This document shows, one piece after another, positions 14,501 through 25,680 of a stretch of 64,000 nt of DNA. The stretch comes from Onchocerca lupi (taxonomy: Eukaryota > Nematoda > Chromadorea > Rhabditida > Onchocercidae). The translations under genes were made by a program, and so were the position numbers. Below the pieces are notes generated by a model, which ran no database searches, had not been told where the DNA came from, and worked only from the letters and a program-made list of their open reading frames with translations. Position 1 is the first letter of the stretch; each line of letters starts with the position of its first letter. The stretch is taken from contig JAOVVO010000477.1 in NCBI GenBank assembly GCA_028564675.1, forward strand, positions 1 to 64,000. Direction: 5' to 3'.

Positions 14501-15690
14501 CTCTTATCTCTCTATTAAATTATTCGCAAATATATTCGCGTCTGGTGAGTAGAATGGCTGTTTTGAGAGACAAATTTTATTACCTTCCCGTAATATTTCT
14601 TATGCTTTTTTATCCAAGCATTGGTCATTATCGACTACTAATCGGGCTTTTATATGATTTCGCTATATGCTAACAAAAATATTGCAAATTGCTTTGTTTC
14701 AGTTTTTTATTTCAAATTAAAATGTTTGGATAATTTTGAAGCAAGGGAGTGCGACTTTGTACGATTTTAGAATTTCTTAGTCCCCTATGAATAATTAAAT
14801 GTCATTTGAATAGATTATATGGTGAAGGAATAAATGAGTGTGCTTCCCATGGCTTCTCATTAGCAGGCATTTATAGATTATTAAACCACTTTTCATTGCG
14901 AAATGGCTCGATTAATGATAGTAATGATAAGAGTGATTAAAGACTATTTCGGATACTATCTCTAAATAACTATATGGTGTTATTGCTATATTGACATTGA
15001 AATATCAGCGTCTTGTCATTAAAATATTATTACTAAAATCTACTTGTTGCTATTTATAGCATTATCATATAAGCTAATTGATTTTTCCCCGTCTCATTCT
15101 CTTCCAACTGCTTCTTTTGTTTATAAAACATTTTTTAATTTATTAGAAGTCTATGTTTTATGATCTCTAAAAAAATTATATGATAATTTAGATGAATTTA
15201 GACTTGAAAGGTCACAAATGCAAAATTCTAATAGCTAAAATGAATGGAAAAATTAGTACCAAAAAATAACCAGACTGAGTTGGAAAAAACAAAACAAGTT
15301 TTCTAGCAAATTTGAAACGTCAAACTGGCAAAGTCAAAAATGAATGAGAGCTGAAATCGATCTGTGAAAGAATTAGTTGATTGATGAATTCTTTCAAAAA
15401 CAAAAAAATAAAAAAAATAAGTAAAGTAAGAAACTGTGAAGGATACCTGAGAAAAATAAGACAAATCGGAAAACTGATTTTTATAATTCAAAGAGGATTT
15501 TCTAAACTTTACGATTTTCTAAACTTTAAGAGGTAAAAAAATATAAATGCTATTCAGTTTGAAAGAAAAATGAGTCAAGACTGACCCAATAATTGCAATC
15601 TTACTATTTTTCCATTTATTTTTTATATTACAAAAAGTGTTATTTAGGGAACTATCACCTGTCACTTTGTCATTTTCTCATAAAATGTTA
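5540..15690. other. Gene-free AT-rich stretch
   Basis: No gene I can support. It includes a CT-rich tract at about 8139-8200 and a repeated 16-mer (GCTGAGTATTTTCAGT) at about 7533 and 7577 around a T-rich spacer. There is also a short (CATCTA)n-like run at about 12206-12225 and a small tandem copy of a TTTCTAAACTTTA motif near 15500-15528. Open frames are short and compositionally A/T driven. Confidence 0.55.
12248..12454 (+). other. Small open frame with signal-peptide-like start (weak)
   Basis: 68 codons from an ATG. The N-terminus carries a hydrophobic run (HFVFIFSLIIFCLVF) followed by a more polar tail, which would suit a secreted or membrane-anchored peptide. T-rich DNA readily gives such Phe/Leu/Ile runs. 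There is no supporting neighbour, splice signal or recognised family, so this is a weak candidate. Confidence 0.15.
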
Positions 15691-15711
15691 TTACTTGACA
15701 GATTAATCATA

Positions 15712-15847
15712 AATTAAATATCAGCATAAATATTTAGTGGGAAATACCTTCACTTTTAATTTAAAAATAGAGTGTTAATATTTAACAAGTTAATTAATAA
15801 TTAAATATTAGTTGAAATATTTAATGGCAAATATGTTCGCTTTTAAT
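15712..15847. repeat. Direct repeat pair, about 49 bp
   Basis: 15712-15760 and 15799-15847 are similar 49-bp copies. Both begin AATTAAATAT and end TTCRCTTTTAAT or TTCGCTTTTAAT, with an ATATTTA-TGGCAAAT-type middle. The second copy ends five bases before the left end of the Helitron-like element at 15853. Confidence 0.7.
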
Positions 15848-15852
15848 CTACA

Positions 15853-16246
15853 TCTATATAAGTAAAAATGAAAATGTTTGTTGTTACTCGCCATACAATG
15901 TTCCAAATTTTCCACGATTGATTTGAAAATTTGAAATAACGCTGTATTTAAATGGGCACGTGTTTTCATTTAAATATATCTACTTTTTTTACTCATCATG
16001 CTTGTGATGGGTAAAAGTAAGTGGGCGGACTGAAATTTTTGACCACGCCTACTTTCTGAATTGTTCATTTTTGCACAACGTTTCAAGTTCTTACCGACTG
16101 AATTGAAATTTTGACACAGCGTTGCATTCGAATAAGCTCATGCTTGAGAGCTTTCGAATATTTAAGATTTCGAGCAAACAACATCTGCTTTTATTTATAT
16201 AGACTAGAGGGAGCTGGCCATACGGAGCGTAACCAGCTCCCCCTAA
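15853..16246 (+). mobile_element. Non-autonomous Helitron/Helentron-like element (394 bp)
   Basis: The left end is TCTATATAAGTAAAA directly after a host A. The right end is CTAA directly before a host T, matching Helitron insertion between A and T. A 9-bp hairpin (GGGAGCTGG at 16209-16217, CCAGCTCCC at 16233-16241, 15-nt loop) sits just inside the right end. A TTTTATTTATATAGA at 16189-16203 is the inverted complement of the left end with one mismatch, a layout known from Helentron-derived short elements. There is no Rep/helicase ORF, so it would move only in trans. The interior holds short TACTTTT/AAAGTA-type inverted motifs around 15990-16060. Confidence 0.8.
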
Positions 16247-19200
16247 TCTAAAATGTAAATTTGTTGGCATAAGAACTGTTATGCATGGACATCGATAACA
16301 TTAAATTCATTAATTAATATCAATTATGGGTAATCATTCTTCATTTTTCAATGCACCAATCAATTCTTATTTTTTACATTTACATTTTGGTTGAAGAAAA
16401 GAGTAATAACTTCAATGAAATTCAATCAATGATTTACATGGGTTATAAATCACTGTCAGCTATTTCTGTTCCAATCAGGATTGTATGGATCATTTCATAA
16501 AGCTTAGTCAATAATTTTGTAAATAGATCATCTATGGAAACTCTAGTTTTCATTATCAATCATTTATTGATCTAAAGATGAAGTGATTGCACTCTTTAAT
16601 ATCTCAACTTCTCTATAGTTTGGGGGAAATCCACAAACTTTGATACTATCTAAGAATTGAAACCTACGCATCCTGATAATGCTTCCAGAACAGGTTACTT
16701 CATGCATCTGTGATTTATACTTGATTAAACATTTTTTACATTATTTTCACCTGTCGCGGTATTGGAAGGAACAGTAATATTCGAATTTCTCTGTGAACCC
16801 ATTCATTCAGGAATAGTCATCAAAATTTCAAGCACTACTACTGCTGCTGTTGATGAAAAAAGACGGCCGTCAGTTTCATATCTCTTCTTATTCAACAGAG
16901 CAATAATCATTTCCAAGTTGAAAGGGAGTGAGAGGTGAAGATGAATGTACGACGTAACAACAGAAGCCATTCATTCAATCATATTATTATTTATTATTGT
17001 CATTTCCATCCATCCATCCATCCATCTCACCTCTTTTCACTTAAATTTTCCCAAAAGCTTTATTGATATGCAGCACTTATGAATTGTTTTCTTTATTAGG
17101 GTCGCTATTTTAATTGATATGTGCTCTGTTTCATTTAAATTTAAATTCGAAAATCATTGGAATCAACAAGTTTTCAATTGGAATATAAAGTTTAGAATGG
17201 CATATGAGTAGTAGTTTGTAGATATATCGGCGTGAATGAATGTTCGAATGTTTGTTTGTATCTCTCAGTTCATTTAAATTCATTCAAGCATTACGCTTTT
17301 TTCATTTCATAACATAAATTAAATCTGATCTATTTTCATGGAAAAGTAAAAATGAGAGTTATGTGACTTTTTAATACATATTCTATTCTTTGGCATATAT
17401 TTTCCTGGCTAATATATTGTCTAGTTGATGTCCCTATCTATCATCATCGGTTCAGTTTGTTTGCTGATTAACTAAGATGAACTTCATGATCACATTGTGG
17501 AAATTTAGATGGAAGCGTTATTCATTCATTTCTGCAGAAGAAGATGTGCTTAGTTTTTATATTACAAGTAATTAGCATTCATCAAATTTGTCAAACAGTT
17601 GTTATTGAAGGGTTAAAGGGCATAAATGTACATATGTTTATGGTTTATAGCATCCATCTACAAAAAGAGGAACGAAGAAATGTGACTTGTAATTATCAAG
17701 TCTATCCATTTATCCCTTTTAATATTTATGTCTGTCCGTCCGTCCCTTCAAGGACATCCAAACTTGTCGTTCTCGTGCTAGAAGTTAAAAGAAATAGGAG
17801 TGATTGAGCATTTCCGCCTCATTTCAATTTACCAGACTTCTAGAATGATAATTCTTCGAATAATTGACGATGAATCAACCGCAACTAAATAAGCTTAGCA
17901 TGCTGCATGCTGCATGTTGTCAGTTGGAAGCAGCGAATTTTTCAGATGCGGCTTCTTTGAATTGAGATGTAAGTGTATGTTGAATTTTTGTTAAATTAAC
18001 AATTAATGCCATTCAGACACACATCACATAAAATAAAAGACTAATTGCTCATAACTTTGCTGATGATAGTTACAAAGAAATTCTTGAATTTGGAAAGGTT
18101 TCAATTAAACTAAAATGACCTCTTATCAACTATTTGCATGATTGTTAACATAAGATATTTCAAGATAACAAATGTTATTCTCGGTGTTAATTTGAGTTGT
18201 AGAGAATCTAAAAGAAATGTATCAACACATGACAATGTATATCTGATGGATTATTCTGCATGACAGTTTTTCAATGTAATAATTTCTAAAAATCGATTTA
18301 ATGACTAAAAGATTAATAACTTTCACTACTCTTGAGGTAGATGCGAATATTTTGAACAAAAAATATCTTTTTATTCAAAATTAATTTTATCAATTAATGA
18401 TAATTCACTAGTAATTTTGAATGAGTACGAATGTAGATTTTTTTTTTTCCCGTAATACTATCTGAGCAGTTCTGGGAAAATTGAATTCAATAAAATGTAA
18501 ATGATTAAATTGAACCAAGTAATTCATCGTTTCGATGGTAAGAGTAAAAATAAGCGTATAAAGATTCCGCAAGTTTCCCTTCTCATCATTAGTTTAGCTC
18601 TTTTTTTTCTCGCATTTCCATTGTACTTTTGCAGTTCGAGCTGCTTTATTATTTCTAGAGAATTTCGGGACTTCCAGAGCTTCGAATTCATTCGGGCAAT
18701 CATTATTTGATATGCATTAAATGACCATTTCCTTTAGCTTTCATGGAATGGATTTCAGTTTTTTCTTTTACAAATCATCGTGAATATCTTTGTATTTCCT
18801 GCGAATATTGAGCTAAATAGTAAATGATCAAACAGGCTACTTAAACTTCGTAAGGAATGTATTTTGATTGAAGAATATTTGTAAATCATCGACACCTTCA
18901 TATTGCTTCTTATAAATTCAAAAATCATCCCTCAGTACCTATTTTTCATTCAGCTCTCTTTTAAATGGAAATTGGTTAATTCGTGTCTTTCATCTCATCT
19001 TTTCAATAAACTTTCCTAGATAACTTCGGCCTATAAAGACATTTGAAGGGCAAGAAAAGGAAGGAACAAGAAAAACAAGTTGAAAGTTGAATCCGGTTTT
19101 GCAGTATGATGCGTCATTTATTCATTCACCTGCCTTCATGTTTGTATTGCTGCAACGTTATTTCCTTATTTATCGTGCTCTTTTTTTATTAGGCAATTAT

Positions 19201-20191
19201 GTTAATAATATTAAATTTAATTTGAATTAATTACCGCAAATTTTAACTCAAAATTTGTCCTATCTGTCAACCATCACACTTCCCCTACTTTGTTGCACAC
19301 TGTTGAAGAGGTCTTCTTCATAATATTCATACCTTTTTTATCAAATTTACAGTGCCATCTGCTGACGTAAACATTTGAACAATGGAATTTGTTTGATTAA
19401 CGAAGAAGCGTCGTACATTCAGTTTCGATATTTGAAGAATTGACAGTTTATCACAGAAAGTAGTAATATGTGAAAAGTTGCAAAATATCAAACATGTCTG
19501 GTCGATTTTTATTAGTTTATCGCATTGCTTATTTGATTTTTGTTTATAATTGAAGAGAACAAACTTTTTTATGTGAGACTAAATGAAACTTGGTGTTTTC
19601 ATATGCTTTCACTTTTGCAAATTTCTGAGAAAAGAGAGGAAAGGAATTATAAGCATTGAATTGCAACTTGAAGTTTAATATCAAAATTTAAGATAGAATT
19701 TTAAGATATCTCTTGATTTCTATCATTGTCATGGACGATAGTAACATAGGGCTGAAAAATAATTAAATCAAGCTTGATCTATGAAGATACTTCATGAAAA
19801 ACTGGAAAATCTTCGAAAGTATCGGAATATGTATAGAAAGCTCTATCTTAGAACTCTCTTAATTAGATTTAATTAAGTTTTATATTGATTCATTTATTTT
19901 TTCGAGTCAGAAGTGTAATTGTGTATTAATAGTGGATGGGTGTGTCCGCTTTTTTGCGTCCATCCATCCATCTATTCATTTCTCGTTGAAGTGATTAACA
20001 CAGATGAAATTTATGATGTTCAACAAATCTGCTTATTCATAGATTATCTGTCGTACATTTGCTGATAACGAAATTGCGATGATTTAATTAATTTGAAATT
20101 TAAAATTCAGTCTGTTCATTGAGATTGATCGATTTTCAAATTCATTATTTATCTCCTATTCTAGCGCTTATTTATAGTTATTGCTCAATAG

Positions 20192-20229
<38 letters not shown>

Positions 20230-21500
20230 ATATTATCGCTTTTCAAAAATGCCATATTTGCATAATTTGTGAAGGATGAATGGATGCTCAAAAATAACCT
20301 TTAGGTAAGCCTTTCCATTTGCATACTTCATTTATATCTCAAAAATTATTTCTACTTCATTTATAATTCGGAAGCATTTATTAGAATTGGTGTTAACGAT
20401 GAGTTGAAACTAGATTTCGAATATTATTCACAACTGTCATTTTATCGTTTTGTTTATCAAACTTTCTTCCATCAGTTTCTGCCGCTTCTTCCCAATTAAT
20501 ATTATGGTTAAGGAAGAGAGAAAGGAATCAACCGACGTGTCGTAAATTATTTGCATGAACATACATCTTTTGGAAAGTAAAAATTTTTTTCGCGCAAAAG
20601 AAGATTCATTTCGCTCTTTGCTTATCAGCAACGATTTCTCTTTTCCTTTTGATTTCTCTACTTCTGTTATCATTCTAGCTTTGTACATTTTTAAACAAGC
20701 TCTTCTAGCCTTTACTTTCAAGTTATTCATATTACGATCGACACTCCATCACACTGTTTAATATCCCATATCATATTTCACATCTTTCAAATAAACAGCT
20801 GGTCTTCAGCAAATGTAGTCATGTTTAAAAAGAAAAAATAAATTCGAGAAGGAAGGAATTAAATTCGCACATTCTAGAAGTTGCGCGTATATATTACCTT
20901 TGAAATGAGTTTTAAATAATTTGAAATATTTAAGTTTTAAATAATTAGAAATGTTCATATTCATAAGATCAGAGCATTCAGAGATGTGACCTGAATGTGT
21001 TCATATAATTTCTGCTAAAATTTGCAGATATTTTGAACTCAAATTCGAAGGACGATCATTCATTGAGAATTCATTTAAATCTCTTTAGTTGTCCATCTGT
21101 TTATTTTAGCTCGAAGTATCTGTGTAAACAATATTTCAAAGGTGTCAGATCATCGCTGATTCGCACCGGTCTCGTCTCGTTAAACTTTATAATTCAATGA
21201 TTTCAGAGCATTAAGTTGTAATTATATTAATGAAAACAATAAAAATAAATGATTCATTGAGATAAATGAATTATTTTTCTGGTGTAGTGGAGAAGTGGAT
21301 TTGTTTGCGGAATTAAAACAATAAAGCACAATTTCAAATGTTTCCATTTTCCCAATCCTTTCAGAAATTAGGCTAAAGTGCAGTGGGATTGATATTGTTC
21401 ACGACTAGTCGACCAGTCGATCTAATTAATAAATTGGAAATGTGTTGGAATTAATTGGTAAATGTGTTAGTTTCATAGTTAAGGGAAAGTGCTTATTTGT
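16247..21500. other. Gene-free AT-rich stretch
   Basis: No supportable gene. It holds (CCAT)n runs at about 17008-17025 and near 19960, a TGTCCGTCCGTCC motif at about 17732-17745, a CATGCTGCATGCTGCATG tandem near 17900 and an (AG)14 tract at 20197-20224. The open frame at 20437-20730 (minus) is opposed by one at 20555-20761 (plus), and neither looks like a known protein. Confidence 0.55.
20197..20224. repeat. (AG)n microsatellite
   Basis: Fourteen uninterrupted AG units. Confidence 0.95.
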
Positions 21501-21503
21501 CAA

Positions 21504-21556
21504 GCGAACATGCACATGCACCTGCATGCACTGCAGCTGCAGTCATTGACACGCAA
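21504..21556. other. GC-richer island with repeated PstI/PvuII-like palindromes
   Basis: A compact run containing TGCACATGCACCTGCATGC and CTGCAGCTGCAG. A similarly built run occurs at 24199-24245. It could be a regulatory cluster or repeat debris. Confidence 0.4.
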
Positions 21557-21764
21557 TCTCCTCTCCGTTCCTTCCTTCCTTTCCCATTCTTACTATCATG
21601 TATATAGCATGCAATCCTTGTGCTTTTGAGCAGAAATAATGTGAATGAATGAATGACTTTGATGTTAGCGAGAAATTCATTTCTTCTTTTTCAAAAAACA
21701 AATTTCATCGCAGTTTAACGTTCATTGGGCATTCATTCTCCCTGCACATTCCTATATCTGTGCA

Positions 21765-21940
21765 TGTCTGTGTGTCTGTTTATCTTGTATGTGTATATTT
21801 TATGTATGTGTGTATGTGTTCGTGTATATACGTGTGTATTATGCTGTATGTGTGTGTATGTAAGCTATGTATATATGTTTGTGTGTGTACTGTATGTGTA
21901 TGTGTATGTATGTATGTGTGCGTATATGTATGTATACATT
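21765..21940. repeat. TG/TATG-rich low-complexity tract
   Basis: About 175 bases dominated by TGTG, TATG and GTATG units. It keeps two frames open and gives Cys/Val/Tyr-rich peptides that are an artefact of the repeat. Confidence 0.9.
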
Positions 21941-22409
21941 AGTTAAACCAGATGAAAGTATTATTTTTTAAGAGAAGTTAAATGATGACGAAAGACGTCG
22001 ATCCGTCGAACCCGCCTTCCTCTTTAGTCTAATTTTCGATGTGATGAAGGAGAAGAATGTTTCTTGCTGTTTGTAAATGAATTGTATTTTTGTTATTCCT
22101 TTCAATAGAAGGCGAATCGGTAGAGCGAGCAATAAATTGAAATGAAGTTGATTTATATTTAAACAAAATTAAAATGGATTAGAAGTGGAATGGTAATGAG
22201 CCAATCTATCTCTGTCACCTATTAACAATGTCAAAAGTTTGTTTAGAATTTTGAGAATTATGAAGAGTAAACTATAAAGACTCTTTTTTGTTTGAATATG
22301 CTTCAAAGTTTTTTTTTTTCTTCAAATTTACAGCGTGACTTAATTTTATGTTGAAATTTTTATTTATTTATTTATTTTTTTATCATTTATTAGGATAGAG
22401 AGTAACGAA

Positions 22410-22601
22410 ATGGATAATTTAGCGGCGGAGCTGAGTATTAAAGCTTTACGAATAGTTGATGCTGTGGTCAGCAACATCACCTTTGAACTATTGGAGATAG
22501 CTTGTCCGTCCAGAGAGGTCATGAATTCGTCACCACCACCACCACCACCACCGACCCATCACAACAAAAGAGAATCGCTCGTTAGTCTTTTTTCAAGGAA
22601 A
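22410..22601 (+). CDS. Putative first exon, unrecognised protein
   Basis: ATG at 22410 opens a frame of distinctly higher G+C than the flanks. It begins MDNLAAELSIKALRIVDAVV, continues into SNITFELLEIACPSREVM and then a seven-proline run from (CAC)n. A possible donor (GTAATT) at 22602 closes it in phase 0 after 64 codons. Otherwise the frame runs to a stop at 22683-22685. It is about 20 kb upstream of the first candidate egl-27 exon on the same strand, so it may be a distal alternative 5' exon, the start of another gene, or chance. No family was recognised. Confidence 0.3.
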
Positions 22602-22751
22602 GTAATTATGATAATAGTTGTCATGTCACTATGGTTCTTGTCAATAAGTGGGAAAAATGATAGGAACAGAGGCCATTTCCACTGATGAAATATTTGCCAT
22701 CTTTTTCGGCTTCCTTGGCATTGATTTTATTTACTTCTTTTCTTTCCCTCC

Positions 22752-22772
22752 CCTCTCTCTCTCTCTCTCTCC
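22752..22772. repeat. (CT)n microsatellite
   Basis: A short, nearly pure CT run inside a C/T-rich stretch. Confidence 0.85.
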
Positions 22773-23841
22773 TCCTGTACTATCTCACTAATTTTCCTCG
22801 TTTGAACGAATTGTTATTATAATTGTTGCCTAGGGGATAATTAAATAAGATATGAACACTTCAAATATTTATAGCCCAGGCTTTTGTCCGATCTTCTTAT
22901 TGCAATTGAGAATTTTCATGTCAAAAGCTTAGTTCAGGACTAATATCATGGTCAATTAGCCAGATTTAGATCCGTGAAAGTTTTCAGGCTAAGGCCGACT
23001 AGCAATATTTGCATGCGTTTGCAGTCCAAAATTCTTCGAACATAAAATAGTTGTTCAAATTGCGATATCAGCATCACAATGGAAAATATGCATTTTGACA
23101 ACAAATATCACATCTAGAGTGGTCAGATTTTATTGAATGGTAGCGAAGACAATTCAGTTCAATAACTGAAATCCCTTAATTTAAGGAAAAAAGTAGGGGT
23201 TAAAGATTATCTTGCTCCATAGTAGTGGAGGTTCCTTGTTCTACCAAAATTTACAAACTGTGTGAGGAATCGAAAATTTCAAGAATTCGCGTTGAATTTT
23301 CCCGTATATTTTTGTGACATACTGCTATTTCACGCTATTTCGGCAAGAAGACACATTTCAACATTTCCTTTAAAACAAAAAAAAAAAAAATTTCCAAACC
23401 GCATTTCGAATACCATTTTTAGTCATTTTTTCTTTTATATTACGCCTTTTATAGAGCATCCATTTTGTAAGATTTTTTTTTTTGGGATATGAATGTTCAA
23501 CAACAATTTATAAAAAATTAAGATCAAACATATATTTTTTAAAATTTTACGAAAAGAATGTAGGAGTGCAGACGGGAGTGCATCGTTGTTGTTTGTTGAT
23601 TGCTAGAGATGGTGGAGACAGGGGAAAGGCGTTCGATCCAGAAACGATTTTTCCGATAGATTTTTTATTATTATAATTTGTTGGAATTTTTCAATTTGTT
23701 CAGAGAATGCTTTTTCAGCAATTTGTTTCAATTATTTAGCTTCTGTTACTTTCGGTAATTTAATTTATGTTTTTTGACTAATTCACGAATTTTTGTGTTT
23801 TGTTCGTTTTCACAAGATATGTTTTAATGATTTATCGAGTA

Positions 23842-23880
23842 TCTATATAAATAAAATTGTAGTTTTTATTGTAAATAATA
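23842..23880 (+). mobile_element. Possible Helitron left-end fragment
   Basis: TCTATATAAATAAAA directly after an A matches 14 of the first 15 bases of the element at 15853. No matching hairpin plus CTAA right end was found in the following kilobase, so it is at most a truncated copy or chance in AT-rich DNA. Confidence 0.35.
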
Positions 23881-24198
23881 ACATTATGTTGATCTCTAAA
23901 ATTGGAAGTAATTTTTGTTCTTAAAATTCTTCATTCCAAAATCGCAACTTCTCTTACAATATGAAATATTTTAAAAAGTTAAAAAAAACATTTAAAACCA
24001 AAAAAATCGAAAAAGGACTATCCAGGAAAGTCTATTTTGGGTGTTTCCCGGAAGTGATGAAAAGATCTTTAAATGTACCGAGAAGAGACGTCTCATTTAG
24101 TCGTTGAAAATTAAGCTGTTGATTAAATCACTAGTGACTTTGATGTCAACTAAAATGAACAGGCAAATGGTTGATGTTTGAACAGTGCCAATGCTTTA

Positions 24199-24245
24199 GC
24201 GCGCCCGGCATGCAGCTGCAGTACCACTTGCAGTCACGCGCATTG
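24199..24245. other. Second GC-richer island
   Basis: Contains GCGCGCCCGGCATGC, CAGCTGCAG and CAGTCACGCGCATTG. Its motif content resembles 21504-21556. No gene is attached to it. Confidence 0.35.
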
Positions 24246-24354
24246 TCTTGCACTTCCATTACCAAGACAACATATTTATAAAAATGCTGTGGGAAGGACA
24301 ATTCTCGCAGTAATGTATAGCAATGCTAATATTCCTCGATGAAATGTCTTTGTT

Positions 24355-24624
24355 TTAAAGTGTTGCAAGAATTGTTATTGAATGATTGTCATTCACAATT
24401 AATGATTTCTGATGTCTAATTAAGTTTTGTATTACTAGATAGATATATCCAGTTTTTTTACGTTCGGTTGCTGACATTTTAAAATTGACCTCCGGAATCT
24501 TTCCGGTTTCCATTGCGAAAGTTTGAGATGTTTGGACATACTTTTTCCTTATGTCGCTCATGAGCGGATTCTGAAGTCCATCATGGAAATATTTTGATAT
24601 GTTGTAAATTCCCTTAATTTTCAT
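24355..24624 (-). CDS. Unrecognised open frame, protein-like composition
   Basis: An 89-codon minus-strand frame from ATG at 24622-24624. Unlike most frames nearby it has a balanced, hydrophilic composition (KYFHDGLQNPLMSDIRKKYV, then an ETGKIPEVNFKMSATERKK-type stretch) and no homopolymer bias. A GTAATA inside it (about 24432) could be a donor after GYIYL. It could be an exon, a retrocopy fragment or chance. I do not recognise the family and saw no clear upstream acceptor. Confidence 0.3.
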   Translation of the reverse strand: MKIKGIYNISKYFHDGLQNPLMSDIRKKYVQTSQTFAMETGKIPEVNFKMSATERKKTGYIYLVIQNLIRHQKSLIVNDNHSITILATL

Positions 24625-25490
24625 TGCTTAATTTACAGTATTTGTTCCACAGTATCACTCAGCACATTTCGAAAGATAGTTTTAATATATTATTGTTTGG
24701 ATGTTAAATCAGGATTCTAAAAATCAGCAATAAGATAATATTGTTATGCTAATCCTCGAGTCCTGGATTAAATAAGCAATTATTCATTCTCTGCATACAT
24801 TTTCCAGAATTATAAAAATTTCGACCAATAATTTTGTTTGTATTTCTTATCTAAATACAGCGACGTTGCAGCGACGAGTGATGTCGGCGCAATCAATAGA
24901 AAATCGACATTTTCTGGGTAAGTTTCTATTGCAGGAAAAAGTACACAGTGTTGTCAGTTTGGTCGGATGCTGAAATGGATGGATGTTGACCTTTGACATT
25001 GTTATAATTATTATTCAACTGATTACTATAGGTCTTTCTGCAGTGCAAATGATTCACTTTCACCTATTACAACTCTTGACCTCTCACCTATTATAACCTT
25101 GTTGTTGTGGGATGCTAAAGGACAGAGCATTCTATTGTCGCATCTCTACTAAAAGGGACCGATTTTCTTGATTTGTAAACTGAGCTTTATCTTCGCTAAT
25201 TTTTTTCCTTTTAACTATTGTAATAAATATTGTGCCAAGGAACTTTAGAACAGACTCGAAAGGAGGTTAAAAAGCAAGATAAGGCCTAATATTTAAAATT
25301 ATATCTCTTATCTTGCAAAGAATGGCGCATATTGTTGATAATTTGTTTGTTTTGTCTCATTAAATTGGAAATGTCGTTTATTTCTGAAAAATCTCTACCA
25401 AATGTTTCATTCTTTTAAGAATATTTTTCAAGATAAGATTCTTTTCTTTTTTTTTTTTTTGAAACTATGATAAAAATTTTGAATTCAATG

Positions 25491-25680
25491 TTAGTATAAG
25501 TGAGGATACATTATAAAAGTAAATTAAGGAAATTGAAATAATCAATTTCCTTAATTTATTTTCAAATTGTCACTATCTTAAGAAAAAATAGAAAAATGAA
25601 TATCATAAATGAAATAGTCAGAAATCGTTTCCTAGACATCCTGCTGTGAAAGCATTAGTATAAGTGAGGATAGATTATAA
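25491..25680. repeat. 26-bp direct repeats flanking a perfect hairpin
   Basis: 25491-25516 and 25655-25680 are copies of a 26-mer starting TTAGTATAAGTGAGGATA, with one mismatch. Between them, 25520-25536 and 25542-25558 form a perfect 17-bp stem (TAAATTAAGGAAATTGA) with a 5-nt loop. The hairpin sits only 3 bases inside the left copy. Confidence 0.85.

Larger units (their letters stand above)
22700..24190. other. Gene-free stretch
   Basis: No supportable gene. It includes poly-A near 23378-23390 and the Helitron-like left-end motif at 23842. A GC-richer patch at about 23560-23650 keeps a 64-codon frame open without recognisable features. Confidence 0.5.

Noticed and set aside
21649..21946. 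Two overlapping Cys/Val/Tyr-rich frames
   Set aside because: Produced by the TG/TATG repeat, which lacks stops in these frames.
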